Part shown: one piece after another, positions 35,167-43,942 of the stretch | How the letters are laid out: the number at the start of each line of letters is the position of its first letter | How positions within the stretch are numbered: position 1 is the stretch's first letter | Assembly: GCA_023388175.1 (NCBI GenBank) | Contig: JAEWGT010000013.1 | Coordinates: 1-64,000, forward strand | Direction: 5' to 3' | DNA length: 64,000 bases | Source: Pseudomonadota bacterium | GTDB taxonomy: Bacteria > Pseudomonadota > Alphaproteobacteria > Rhizobiales > Devosiaceae | Notes under the pieces: generated by a model | Told to the model about the DNA's origin: nothing | Databases searched by the model: none | Seen by the model: the letters and a program-made list of their open reading frames with translations, nothing else | Translations under genes and position numbers: made by a program

Positions 35167-35790
35167 ATGGACGTTCCCGTCAAGCCGCCCTTTCCGGCGC
35201 CCGTTTCCAGCGTGTCCCTGCCCCGCCCCAGCCGCGAGGAAGCCGAGGCAGCCGTGCGCACGCTGATCGCCTGGGCTGGCGATGACCCGAACCGCGAAGG
35301 CCTGCTCGAGACCCCTGCCCGCGTTGCCAAGGCCTATGGCGAACTCTTCGCCGGCTATGGCCAGGATGCACGGGAAGTCCTGTCCAAGACCTTCAAGGAA
35401 GTCGGCGGCTATGACGACCTCGTTCTGGTGCGGGATATACCCTTCTATGCCCATTGCGAGCACCATATGGTGCCCTTCTTCGGCAAGGCGCATATCGCCT
35501 ATCTGCCCCATGATGGCGTTGTCGGCCTCTCCAAGCTGGCGCGACTTGTGGAGGTCTTTGCCCGCCGCCTGCAGACGCAGGAAACCATGACCGCCCAGAT
35601 CATCGACGCCATCAACGAGAATCTGGGCCCACGCGGCGCTGCCGTCATGCTCGAAGCCGAACATATGTGCATGACCATGCGCGGCGTCCGGGCCCATGAT
35701 GTCAAAACCATCACCCACCGCTTCACCGGCGTTTTCGCCGAAGACCGCGTTGAACAGGACCGTTTCTTCGCCATGGTCGCTCACCGCTGA
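35167..35790 (+). CDS. folE: GTP cyclohydrolase I
   Basis: The 207-residue enzyme makes dihydroneopterin triphosphate from GTP, the first step to tetrahydrofolate. Conserved parts are REGLLETPARVAKAY, the zinc ligands in YAHCEHHMVPF and EAEHMCMTMRGV, the SKLARLVEVFARRLQTQE segment and a C-terminal EDRVEQDRFFAMV. The ATG at 35167 follows AAGGAG. It probably forms a transcript with hisI, 78 bases downstream. Confidence 0.97.
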   Translation: MDVPVKPPFPAPVSSVSLPRPSREEAEAAVRTLIAWAGDDPNREGLLETPARVAKAYGELFAGYGQDAREVLSKTFKEVGGYDDLVLVRDIPFYAHCEHHMVPFFGKAHIAYLPHDGVVGLSKLARLVEVFARRLQTQETMTAQIIDAINENLGPRGAAVMLEAEHMCMTMRGVRAHDVKTITHRFTGVFAEDRVEQDRFFAMVAHR

Positions 35791-35868
35791 GGGAAGCCGG
35801 GCGCCATGCCCCTTCCCCCCGCGCGCCAACCGCGCTAAAGCCGCCCGGTGTTAAATGGAGCGCCGGCC

Positions 35869-36321
35869 ATGACCATCGCTTTCGCCGATCCCAAAGCCCT
35901 CGACCACGCTGCGCTTGAGGAAGGCCAGGCCTTCGCGCCGCGTTTCGACGCACATGGCCTAGTCACCGTGGTCACCCTCGAAGCTGGCACCAATGACGTG
36001 CTGATGCTGGCCCATATGAATGCCGAGGCACTCTCCCTGACACTGGAGACCGGCATCGCCCATTACTGGTCCCGTTCGCGCGGCAATATCTGGAAAAAAG
36101 GCGAAACCTCGGGCGAATTGCAGGAGGTGGTGGAGCTCCGCACCGATTGCGACCAGGACGCGCTGGTGCTCACCGTCAACCAGACCGGCCGCGGCGCCGC
36201 CTGCCACACCGGCCGCAAAACCTGCTTCTATCGGAAAGTGGTCGTGTCAGCAGGCGAAGCCAGCCTCCAGGACACCGGCCTGCCAAAACTCTTCGATCCG
36301 AAGGCTGTGTATAGCGGCTAG
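35869..36321 (+). CDS. hisI: Phosphoribosyl-AMP cyclohydrolase
   Basis: The 150-residue enzyme opens the adenine ring in histidine biosynthesis. It shows VLMLAHMNAEALSLTLETG, AHYWSRSRGNIWKKGETSGE, the metal-binding CDQDALVLTV, and cysteines in GAACHTGRKTCFYR. It is the single-domain form without a HisE fusion. I start at ATG 35869 (GGAG nine bases upstream); a GTG at 35848 adds seven residues. Confidence 0.95.
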   Translation: MTIAFADPKALDHAALEEGQAFAPRFDAHGLVTVVTLEAGTNDVLMLAHMNAEALSLTLETGIAHYWSRSRGNIWKKGETSGELQEVVELRTDCDQDALVLTVNQTGRGAACHTGRKTCFYRKVVVSAGEASLQDTGLPKLFDPKAVYSG

Positions 36322-36663
36322 AGGCTGGCAGGGGCTGAACTGATAGACGCTTCCGGCGTCCTTGCCCAGGCTGACACCCTTACACCCTGCCCCCACCTCG
36401 TGCCCAAAAGTGGTCTTGGTCGAGGTGCAGGAGTCCTTCGCGCTGGCCGCGGCTGGAAATTTTGGCGCACACGAACGCATTCGACTTTTTCTACGTCCGT
36501 CGAGACGAAAGCGGTCGCGGCATTGGCCGCAGGTCTGTCGGGCGATTGAGCAGTTAGGACGCCCAACGCCACCAAAACTTTGGTCGCAGCAAAAACGTGT
36601 TTGGTACCAAGGTTGTGGCATCACGCTTCGTCAAATGGTCAGAGACTTTTCAGGAGATCTGCC
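36322..36663. other. Gene-free stretch after hisI
   Basis: About 340 bases hold no frame with a convincing product. Open frames on both strands are Ser/Arg/Pro-rich and lack ribosome sites. The promoter of the exported protein gene at 36664 presumably lies at the right end. Confidence 0.4.
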
Positions 36664-37251
36664 ATGTTTCGCCAGACCATTGTTGCCACAGCCCTCGTGA
36701 CCATGTTTTCCGTCCTGCCAGCGCAGGCCCAGGACGCAACCGACTATCTGGGCGTGCCGGGCCCCATTACGATTGGGAGCACGGACTATATGCTGGCATG
36801 GTCGTCCAATCCCAGCGAAGGCTATTTCAAGCAGGAATACCTGCCCGAAGGGGCCTTGCCGGAGAGCTACGACAGCATGGTCATTGTCGAGTTCCTGGCC
36901 TCCGACATGCCCCTGACCGATGTCATTTCGGCGCAGATGCAGATGATCAACGCGCGCAAGGCCACCGATCCAGTCGCCAACGCGGCCGTGCTGCAAAATG
37001 ACGAGACAGGTGAATTCGTGCTCGACTTCCTGCTCTCCGCAAAGGACGAGAACGGCGAATTCATCCTCGAATGGAATGGCTATCGCTATGCCGAAGCCGA
37101 ATTCGACGGCGAGAGTGGCTCGATCCTGTTCGCCATCAGCGAGCGGGCCTATGGCAATGACGCCGCGGAAGCCTTTCTGGGCAATCTGCGCGAATTCAAG
37201 GCGCAGCGCATTCTCGACCTGACCGAGGCGGACCTGCCCAACCTCGACTGA
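36664..37251 (+). CDS. Exported protein of unknown function
   Basis: The 195-residue product starts at an ATG eight bases after AGGAG and has a signal peptide cleaved near AQAQDA. The mature domain is a mixed alpha/beta protein with YMLAWSSNPSEGYFKQEYLP and EFVLDFLLSAKDENGEFILEWNGYRY, reminiscent of small periplasmic lipocalin-like or PsbP-like domains, but not assignable. It opens a series of small exported proteins extending to 46.9 kb. An upstream in-frame start at 36580 would bury the signal peptide. Confidence 0.75.
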   Translation: MFRQTIVATALVTMFSVLPAQAQDATDYLGVPGPITIGSTDYMLAWSSNPSEGYFKQEYLPEGALPESYDSMVIVEFLASDMPLTDVISAQMQMINARKATDPVANAAVLQNDETGEFVLDFLLSAKDENGEFILEWNGYRYAEAEFDGESGSILFAISERAYGNDAAEAFLGNLREFKAQRILDLTEADLPNLD

Positions 37252-37290
37252 GACCCCTGCCCTTCACCCCACCATACAAAGGATCAGCCA

Positions 37291-37758
37291 ATGTTTTCAC
37301 CGCGCAACGGCTTCACTGCCAGTATCGCAATCCTGCTTCTTGCCAGCACACCCGCCTTGGCAAACTGGGAGGGAACGGAATGGGGCATGTCCCCGGGCGC
37401 GGCGCTGGCGGCGCTCGAGGGCGCAACCAGCCACACGCCCGGCGAGGCCGAGAAATACGACTATGACGGGAATAGATATTCCCCGCTGGTCAAGCAGGCC
37501 CGCGCCATCGAGGGCGTGGCCGGAGAGGCCACCTTGCTGTTCGATGCCAACGAGGCTCTCAGCTTCGTGGTCTTCAGCCCTGACGAAACGGCTCAATGCG
37601 ATGCGCTCGGCGACGCGCTGCTTGCGCTGTACGGACCAGCCGAGCCGACGGGCTTTGGCTCAACCGAAATCTACAATTGGGCCAATCAAGGCGACATGGT
37701 CCGGTTCACCAATTCACCCGATGCCGGGTTCTGCAACCTCAACTATTCCGCCTCCTGA
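37291..37758 (+). CDS. Exported protein of unknown function
   Basis: The 155-residue product has a signal peptide ending TPALAN; the mature part begins NWEGTEWGMSPGAALAAL, a WGMS pattern seen in several small periplasmic proteins. Two cysteines (TAQCDAL and AGFCNLN) could form a disulfide. It lies 39 bases after the preceding exported protein gene with an AAAGGA ribosome site, so both share a transcript ended by the strong terminator just downstream. Confidence 0.72.
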   Translation: MFSPRNGFTASIAILLLASTPALANWEGTEWGMSPGAALAALEGATSHTPGEAEKYDYDGNRYSPLVKQARAIEGVAGEATLLFDANEALSFVVFSPDETAQCDALGDALLALYGPAEPTGFGSTEIYNWANQGDMVRFTNSPDAGFCNLNYSAS

Positions 37759-37765
37759 GGCCGAT

Positions 37766-37801
37766 GCCCGGATCGCGGAGCTATCCGCGATCCGGGCTTT
37801 T
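37766..37801 (+). terminator. Strong intrinsic terminator
   Basis: GCCCGGATCGCGGA-GCTA-TCCGCGATCCGGGC is a perfect 14-bp stem followed by TTTT. It starts seven bases after the stop of the plus-strand gene and separates it from the convergent gene ending at 37811. Confidence 0.92.
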
Positions 37802-37810
37802 CATCGAGCA

Positions 37811-38917
37811 TCAGTTCTGGCCGATTTGCAGAACGCCGGGCTGACCGCGCATATAGATGTCCACCACGGCCCGATAGGCCGGGTTCTGCACCGCATTCTG
37901 CTCATCGAGATAGACCGTGACCGTAGCCGCGCAGAGGCCGTCCTCGGCTTCGGCGTTTTGTGCGGTGATCTCGCCCTGCGCCGCCTCGTCTGCAAGCTCC
38001 ACCCAGCGCGCCGCGATGCTGTCGGCGGCCTCTTGCGCAATGGCGCAATCGGGATAGGCCAGGGCAATACCCACGCCTTGGCTATCGCCTTGCAGGTCAG
38101 CCACGATGCCGCCCATATAGGGCGGAATGCCCGATCCGAGCGAGGCCATCTGCTCCTCGATCTTCCGTTTGGTCTCTTCCATGTCTGCCGAGGGCGACAG
38201 GAACGCCCTTGGGTCCAGCCCCGTCATGCCGAAGAGCGGTGAGATGATGGTGGCCTGGACCACCTGGCTATCGCCCACCGCCTGCTCAAGGCCCGAAAGA
38301 GCCGTCTGCATGATTGGATTGTCGCCCAGGCGCGGCTGTTCGGCGGCGGCGAGCGCGGCGGCCTGCGGGGTCTGGGTCTGCACGACATTGGTGCCAAGCG
38401 CGGCGGCGAACTGTGCCGCGCCGATATTGGTCCGCCATGGATCGGAGGGATCGCGCAGGGATGGATCCATGCGCTGCGGCTCGCCATTGCCGATCACGCC
38501 TGCGCCGGCACTCTCGAAGCCGATGCTCTCAAGCGTCTCGATCAGACCAGTCGCGGCGGCCTCGTCGCTAAGGCCCCAGAAAGCGTGCGAGTTGGGCGGC
38601 CGGCCGTAGCCGGCAAAATACTGGAGGCGGTCGATCGTCGTCCCGGCCTTGCTTTCCCATTCCGCCTCGCTTCCAGAAAGAGCCTGCAGCGCAAGCAAGT
38701 CCGCCCCCGTCAGCACGCGGGAAAATGGCCGCACTTCGCCGTCTGAAAGGTCTGCCGCGACCTTCACATCGACAAAATAGGCGAGGTCACCATATTCCTG
38801 CATCAACACGGAGGCGGGCAGATGATCGAGGCTGTCGCGCAGGGCATCGAGGTTCTGGGCAAGTGCGGCGCCTGATGTGCTGAGCAGCAAGCTGGCGGCG
38901 ATGATGGCATGGCGCAT
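37811..38917 (-). CDS. Exported protein of unknown function (368 aa)
   Basis: The ATG at 38917 follows GGAG nine bases upstream, and the product begins with a signal peptide (MRHAIIAASLLLSTSGAALAQ). The mature protein is acidic, rich in Ala, Leu and Gln, with no membrane span. It contains RLQYFAGYGRPPNSHAFWGL and two cysteines (YPDCAIA, DGLCAAT). The family is not recognised. It is the only minus-strand gene in this part of the exported-protein array. An upstream frame to 39007 is a leader without support. Confidence 0.72.
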   Translation of the reverse strand: MRHAIIAASLLLSTSGAALAQNLDALRDSLDHLPASVLMQEYGDLAYFVDVKVAADLSDGEVRPFSRVLTGADLLALQALSGSEAEWESKAGTTIDRLQYFAGYGRPPNSHAFWGLSDEAAATGLIETLESIGFESAGAGVIGNGEPQRMDPSLRDPSDPWRTNIGAAQFAAALGTNVVQTQTPQAAALAAAEQPRLGDNPIMQTALSGLEQAVGDSQVVQATIISPLFGMTGLDPRAFLSPSADMEETKRKIEEQMASLGSGIPPYMGGIVADLQGDSQGVGIALAYPDCAIAQEAADSIAARWVELADEAAQGEITAQNAEAEDGLCAATVTVYLDEQNAVQNPAYRAVVDIYMRGQPGVLQIGQN

Positions 38918-39066
38918 GGACGTCTCCTTATTCAAGTTCATTGATCTGACGTCGCGCCGCGTCCCGACCTTGGCCGAAGCACAAATTTTGCCCTCAAATG
39001 TCCTCATCCCACCAAGGTCCGCGCCATGCCGGTCGTCCTATCAGCACAAACGAAAGGATCAGGCCC

Positions 39067-39591
39067 ATGAAACGCATGCTGCTATCCCTGCTCTTTGCCA
39101 CGGCCATGGTCGCTGCGGCACCCGCACAGGACGTCGATGGCCTCGAGGCCATGAGCAATACCGAAATCGAGGCGCAGGCCAGCGACCTGCATCCAGCAGC
39201 CCTCTATGTCCTGTCCTCGCGGCTGCTCGCCGAAGGCCGTGGCCAGGAAGCGGCAAACTGGATGTATGCCGGCCAGCTGCGGTATCGCTTCCTCATTAGT
39301 GCGGAGAACGATGCGGCGAGCAATGAGGGGGTGCTGTTCAGTGCGCTCAGCGAACAGGTCGGTCGCCCGGTCAATGAATATATTGCCGGGAATGTCGATG
39401 AATGGATCGCGGCGATGAACTGGGCGCTGGATTGGGATGCCGCCAATGACAACGGCGTCACCTCCAAGGCCGAGCATGCAGAGGTCCTCGAGGCCGTTCG
39501 GTCGGGGCTTGAAGGCCTGATCGCCGATGTCGAGGCCAATCGCGACACCATCCCGCAGGAGCGTGAGGCCAATGGCCTCGAGAACCGGTGA
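39067..39591 (+). CDS. Exported protein of unknown function (174 aa)
   Basis: The start follows AAAGGATCAGGCCC; the signal peptide ends AAAPAQD. The mature part is helical (LEAMSNTEIEAQASDLHPAALYVLSSRLLAEGRGQEAANWMYAGQLRYRF), which resembles a Sel1/TPR-like helical pair. A second half contains VDEWIAAMNWALDWDAAN. No family could be named. The next gene starts nine bases after its stop, so they are co-transcribed. Confidence 0.72.
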   Translation: MKRMLLSLLFATAMVAAAPAQDVDGLEAMSNTEIEAQASDLHPAALYVLSSRLLAEGRGQEAANWMYAGQLRYRFLISAENDAASNEGVLFSALSEQVGRPVNEYIAGNVDEWIAAMNWALDWDAANDNGVTSKAEHAEVLEAVRSGLEGLIADVEANRDTIPQEREANGLENR

Positions 39592-39600
39592 GGGTCGATT

Positions 39601-39945
39601 ATGCGCGCGATCCCCATGACCGTCTTGTCTGTCATCCTTGCGCTTATGGTGCTGCCCGCCCAGGCCGACGCGCCGGAGAGCGGGGAGCGCCTGCGCGTGG
39701 GCAAGACCAATATCTACTGCGTCATGGCGCCATGTCCTTGGCGCGGTATCTGGCGGGCCAAAGCCGTGCCGCTGGCCCCCGCTGACCTGATCTGGGCCGA
39801 ACAAAGCCTGCCGCGCCTCGATGCCCTGCCCGCAGATGCGGCCAGCATCACCGAAAGCTGGAACGCCGATACCTGTATCGAGATCGAGGGGGCGCTGACC
39901 GGATCGACGCTGGTCGTCGACCGGATCGTCGGAGACTGTTCCTGA
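39601..39945 (+). CDS. Small exported protein of unknown function (114 aa)
   Basis: The signal peptide (MTVLSVILALMVLPAQADA) is followed by RVGKTNIYCVMAPCPWRGIW, a Cys-x4-Cys motif with a Pro-Trp, and two further cysteines (DTCIEIEG, GDCS at the end). Four cysteines suggest two disulfides in the periplasm. The pattern is like small uncharacterised domains found near lipoproteins. Its stop overlaps the next start as TGATG. Confidence 0.7.
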   Translation: MRAIPMTVLSVILALMVLPAQADAPESGERLRVGKTNIYCVMAPCPWRGIWRAKAVPLAPADLIWAEQSLPRLDALPADAASITESWNADTCIEIEGALTGSTLVVDRIVGDCS

Positions 39946-41537
39946 TGCGTCGCCTCGGCTTCATCCTTGCGGCCACCGCAATGTCGCTGAGCCCCGTCCG
40001 GGCCGATCAGGCTGCCGATTTTTCAGAAGCCTTCAGCAAGGCGGCATCGGGTGCGACGCTGGCCGAGGCCTACATGGCGGCCTGCGACGCACATGACCCG
40101 GACAGCGCGCAATCGCGGCGCGATGCAATGGCGGGCTGGGCGCACCGCGTCGATCTGGCTGGCTACAAGCGGCTCCTCGACGGCGCGGCAGATGCGCTGC
40201 CCGACCTGACCGCCGAATTGGCGCAGCATGTCGACCGGGTCGGCCTGGCCGTGGATGAGGATGTCCGGCAGGACCGCTCGACCTGCACCGATTTCAAGGC
40301 GGAACTGGATGCGGAGATTTTCAATATTGAAAGCCCGATCCGCTATCTTTTGCGCAATGCCGGGGATTTCGGTATCGTCCTTGCCGACCATCCGGATGAA
40401 CCGGTCAGCGACAAGATCGATGTCGTTCCCCTGGCCTCGCTCTCGGCGCAACTCGCAGAGAAGATGGACGAAATCGGCTCGAAGGCGGGCGCCGCCAGCG
40501 ACCGCGACCTCAGGGCCGCGCGCGAAGATCATGCCGAGGCGTGGCTGGAGCAGCGTACGGTTCTGGCCATTCAGGGCCGGGTCACCGACAGTGACACGTT
40601 ACGCGAGTGGCGAGGCGACCAGCAGTCATCGTTTTCCGCGACCTGCCGGTCCTTCGCCGATGACGAAAACGAAGCCGCGATGACCCGCGCAATCGGCGAG
40701 GAGCGCATCGTGGCCGGCACCATTCGCTGGGTCCGCGACGACCGCGAGGGCGGCATGCTCAGCCTCAACGATTGCCGGATTTTTGCCTACGATCCCGAAG
40801 AAACAGTGCTCGCCGCCCTGCCCGACGACAGTGCCGGCCTGATGCTGCGCCCACCCGAATATGATGAGGCATTTGCCGGGCCGGGTGAAGGCATATCCAT
40901 GAGCGATGTCGACCGCGTGCTCTATGCAGCAGAGTTCAGCAACCGTATCGACGGCTTTGGCAATGGATATACGCAGCGCGACGAGGACATCTACGTTCTA
41001 TTGCGTGACGGCACCGCCTATCGCCACGCCTGGAATTTTGCCTTTACCGATCTCGATATTGACCTCTCCCGCCAGCGCGAGCCTGACCGCTGGTTTTCCT
41101 GGCGCGATAGCTGGGGGACGGTGACCCTGACCCAAACGGGAGGTGTCGATGCAGGCGAAGAGATCGACCTTTCGAGTGCAAACCGACTGATGCCGATGCC
41201 GCAGGGACAGCTGCTGGAAGGCACCTATTACTACCTCAATGTCGGCATGGGCGGACGTCGCAGCGACCGCGACTACGCGTTTTCCGCCAGTGGCGAATTG
41301 GTGCATACACGCGGCGGGTTCGTCGCCGGCAATTTCGGCACCTCTTACATCATCGTCTCGGGCGACAGCAATGTCGCCACATCGCGCTACGCCTTTGATG
41401 GCTACACCCTGCTCATCGACGGACCGGGTGGCGAGGAACGCCATTTCGTCGCTTTGATCGAAGGGCAGGATTCCAATCGCCCCGAGGAGATCATCATCGA
41501 CGGCCAGGTCCACTGGCTCAGGAAGGATGAGCCATGA
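39945..41537 (+). CDS. Exported protein of unknown function (530 aa)
   Basis: The product is translationally coupled to the 114-aa protein upstream. It has a short signal peptide (MRRLGFILAATAMSLSPVRAD), a helical N-terminal half up to about residue 210 and a beta-rich C-terminal half with DIYVLLRDGTAYRHAWNFAFTDL and EGTYYYLNVGMGGRRS. The repeated phrase of the form GTYYY / RHFVAL is typical of surface or lipocalin-like domains, but no family is recognised. The ECF sigma factor gene follows after 139 bases. Confidence 0.75.
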   Translation: MRRLGFILAATAMSLSPVRADQAADFSEAFSKAASGATLAEAYMAACDAHDPDSAQSRRDAMAGWAHRVDLAGYKRLLDGAADALPDLTAELAQHVDRVGLAVDEDVRQDRSTCTDFKAELDAEIFNIESPIRYLLRNAGDFGIVLADHPDEPVSDKIDVVPLASLSAQLAEKMDEIGSKAGAASDRDLRAAREDHAEAWLEQRTVLAIQGRVTDSDTLREWRGDQQSSFSATCRSFADDENEAAMTRAIGEERIVAGTIRWVRDDREGGMLSLNDCRIFAYDPEETVLAALPDDSAGLMLRPPEYDEAFAGPGEGISMSDVDRVLYAAEFSNRIDGFGNGYTQRDEDIYVLLRDGTAYRHAWNFAFTDLDIDLSRQREPDRWFSWRDSWGTVTLTQTGGVDAGEEIDLSSANRLMPMPQGQLLEGTYYYLNVGMGGRRSDRDYAFSASGELVHTRGGFVAGNFGTSYIIVSGDSNVATSRYAFDGYTLLIDGPGGEERHFVALIEGQDSNRPEEIIIDGQVHWLRKDEP

Positions 41538-41676
41538 AAACCCCGACGATTTTGCGGCTGCGATAATGACTGACGCAGCCAAATATCTGCCAGCGTGGGA
41601 CAAAATCTCATTTTGGCCACAACCATTTCGCTTTTCAGGCATTCAGCCTGTGGGTGAATGGGGAGGCTTTGGCAGG

Positions 41677-42228
41677 GTGAGACTTGTTGATGGGGACAAT
41701 TCCCAAGCACTCGACACCACAGAAACCCTTATAGTGCGGGTCAAGGGTGGCGATGCACGCGCCTTCGAGAGGCTGCTGTCCGAGCATTATCGCTTCATCT
41801 ACAAGACCGCTTTCCGGTGGCTGGGCCACAAGAGCGACGCTGAAGACGTGACCCAGTCCGTCTGCATGCGCCTTGGCGATGCCATCAGCGGGTTTGACGG
41901 ACGATCCAAATTCACCAGCTGGCTCTACAGAATAACCCTCAATGCCGTGCGCGACCTGCAACGTAGCCACAAGCGGCAGGGCAATCAGGTCGACGCAGTG
42001 GCAATTGTGGCCCGGGAAGAAATCGCGCCGGATCAGGAAGACCAACTGCGCGTCAACGATATCTGGCGTATAGTGCGTCAATTGCCGGAAAAGCAGCGCG
42101 ATGCAGTGCTGCTGGTCTTTGGCGAGCAACTTTCGCAGGCAGAAGCCGCCGCGATCATGGGATGCAAGGAAGTGACCGTATCCTGGCACATCCACAATGC
42201 GCGCAAGTCGCTGAAGGACTTGCTATGA
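41677..42228 (+). CDS. ECF RNA polymerase sigma factor
   Basis: The 183-residue protein has sigma region 2 (GDARAFERLLSEHYRFIYKTAFRWLGHKSDAEDVTQSVCMRL and KFTSWLYRITLNAVRDLQR) and region 4 (LPEKQRDAVLLVFGEQLSQAEAAAIMGCKEVTVSWHIHNARKSL). It should direct RNA polymerase to a small regulon. The start is uncertain: I chose GTG 41677 after GGGAGG; the frame is open back to 41527. Its stop overlaps the next start (ATGA), the usual sigma/anti-sigma pairing. Confidence 0.9.
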   Translation: MRLVDGDNSQALDTTETLIVRVKGGDARAFERLLSEHYRFIYKTAFRWLGHKSDAEDVTQSVCMRLGDAISGFDGRSKFTSWLYRITLNAVRDLQRSHKRQGNQVDAVAIVAREEIAPDQEDQLRVNDIWRIVRQLPEKQRDAVLLVFGEQLSQAEAAAIMGCKEVTVSWHIHNARKSLKDLL

Positions 42229-42998
42229 CCCCGGACCGCGACCCGTTCGAACGCCTGCCGCACTTCGTGGCCCCCGAGCCCGATCCGGTGGTCATGAACG
42301 CAACAATCGCGCAGAGCCGCGATGCCTTTGCCAATCGCAAGGGCGCGGCCAGGCGCGCAAAGCCTTCTTCCCTTCTCGACTGGGCCCGCCGATCCGCATA
42401 CTGGCTGGCGCCTGCTGGCGCCATGGCTGTTGCCGCCGCCGTTGTCATCGTGCTTGTCCCCAGCCTTGGTCCGTCCCCCCTGTCCGGAAGCGCAGACCGG
42501 GACCTCGTCGCCGAAGGCCCCGCGCCCGTGCCTGCGCCGTCCATTTCGGACGAAGCGCCGACATTGTCACGTGGCAACGGACAGCCCCCAGGGACGGAGG
42601 AAGACAGTGGTGTCACCCGCTTGGGCGTCACCCAGTCGCCAGGTCAGCAGCAGCCGATCAGGGAGCCCCTGCCCCAGGTCGTTTCCAGCTATCGGGGCGA
42701 CAATATCGAACTCGAATTGCGGCTCGATGCAGAGGCACTCGAGATTTACCTGCCGCAGATTTCCGGTGAGCGCATGCTCGACGCCCAGAATGTCATGCCC
42801 GGCGAACAGGTCGAAATCCTCTCGTCCGCCCAGTTGGAGAGCGGTCTCATCGCCATCCATTTCAGGGTGGGCGACGCGCGGTTCTGGCGGATTTATGCAC
42901 AGGCCGATGGCGCTTACAGCCGCGATCCCGACCTTTCGACACTGGTGTCGGATGCTTCTGACAGGGCCGAGGTCGAGCGACGCCTGAGCGCGAACTGA
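42225..42998 (+). CDS. Membrane-anchored partner (probable anti-sigma factor)
   Basis: The 257-residue protein has a cytoplasmic N-terminus of about 55 residues, one membrane span (about 58-79, LAPAGAMAVAAAVVIVLVPSL), a Pro/Ser-rich linker and a periplasmic domain of about 100 residues (YRGDNIELELRLDAEALEIYLPQ). The zinc-type His-x3-Cys-x2-Cys anti-sigma motif is absent, so it would be a non-canonical anti-sigma factor. Identification rests on coupling to the sigma gene and on topology. Confidence 0.75.
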   Translation: MTPDRDPFERLPHFVAPEPDPVVMNATIAQSRDAFANRKGAARRAKPSSLLDWARRSAYWLAPAGAMAVAAAVVIVLVPSLGPSPLSGSADRDLVAEGPAPVPAPSISDEAPTLSRGNGQPPGTEEDSGVTRLGVTQSPGQQQPIREPLPQVVSSYRGDNIELELRLDAEALEIYLPQISGERMLDAQNVMPGEQVEILSSAQLESGLIAIHFRVGDARFWRIYAQADGAYSRDPDLSTLVSDASDRAEVERRLSAN

Positions 42999-42999
42999 T

Positions 43000-43023
43000 C
43001 CCGCTGCGCCTCAGCGCAGCGGG
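43000..43023. terminator. Hairpin between convergent genes
   Basis: CCCGCTGCGC-CTCA-GCGCAGCGGG is a perfect 10-bp stem that includes the stop codon of the minus-strand gene. There is no T run on either strand. It may act as a shared 3'-end structure. Confidence 0.45.
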
Positions 43024-43940
43024 CCGTCATGGTCGCCCGTAAGGCCATCGATCAGCCGGTGCGGGACGGTCAGGTTCCACCAGAGCGAATCCGCATCTTC
43101 GATCATGTCCGGCATCGGCTTGAGCAGCCCTGCCGAGGCAAAAACCAGCTGGTCGATAGGCAGGCGCAGGCTGAACCAGCCATACTCGAAACGACCCGTC
43201 AGATACCTGCGCGGATACCGTGCGGCCAAGGCCAGCATGGCGCGTCGGAAGTTAGGCGTCAGCAAATCGGCGACCGGCGCTGCGTCCTCGACATTGGTCT
43301 CGAACACCGCATCAAATGCCGGCTCGACGGCCTGCCGCCGCCCCGTGTCACCCGACAACTGCCGCAGGACGTCGTCGATCTTGCCCATGAAGCCCGATTG
43401 GGGAACAAGTTCGATACGGCCAGAAAAGGATCGCGGCACTTCGATTTCCACCTGCATGAGATGGACCACCTCGCGCGGCATAGTATGACGCCGCCGGCGC
43501 CAGATGGTCGCCTCGTGCAATCGGTAGCTGATCTCGCGGTAGCGCCCATGGCTCTGCCAGGCAGCAAAGCGGGCGCCCTCATTGTCGAATATTTCGCGGA
43601 TCCGCGTTTCGATGTCCACCGCAGCCCAGCCACCGGCGAAGCCGCTTTGTCCCCACGGCGCGCCAATTGCGGGCGCAAGGGCCGCAATGGCCTGATCACG
43701 CCAGAGCCGGTTGGAAACCTGCCAGATCGCCCCGGCGGCGATAGCGGCAACGAAAACATAAAGAATGCTGCCACCCGACAGGATCGAGCCAAGGATCGTC
43801 AGGGCCGCTCCGGCAGCCAGGTTAAGGCTGGCTGCCAGGGCCGCCAGCCGCATCGGCTCCGCGCTTTCCAACAAGGCTTCGATTTCGTTGCGCTTCAGCC
43901 CGCTGGCCAGGGCCTCGGTCTCTGCTTGGGGCGGGCTCAT
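43011..43940 (-). CDS. DUF3137-like membrane protein
   Basis: The 309-residue protein has two close hydrophobic segments (about residues 32-75). A cytoplasmic domain follows with GRYREISYRLHEATIWRRRR, EIEVPRSFSGRIELVPQSG and ARYPRRYLTGRFEYGWFSLRLP. This order resembles DUF3137-family proteins, whose role is unknown. It lies three bases downstream of a DUF600-like gene on the minus strand and is converged upon by the sigma operon. Confidence 0.7.
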   Translation of the reverse strand: MSPPQAETEALASGLKRNEIEALLESAEPMRLAALAASLNLAAGAALTILGSILSGGSILYVFVAAIAAGAIWQVSNRLWRDQAIAALAPAIGAPWGQSGFAGGWAAVDIETRIREIFDNEGARFAAWQSHGRYREISYRLHEATIWRRRRHTMPREVVHLMQVEIEVPRSFSGRIELVPQSGFMGKIDDVLRQLSGDTGRRQAVEPAFDAVFETNVEDAAPVADLLTPNFRRAMLALAARYPRRYLTGRFEYGWFSLRLPIDQLVFASAGLLKPMPDMIEDADSLWWNLTVPHRLIDGLTGDHDGPLR

Positions 43941-43942
43941 AT

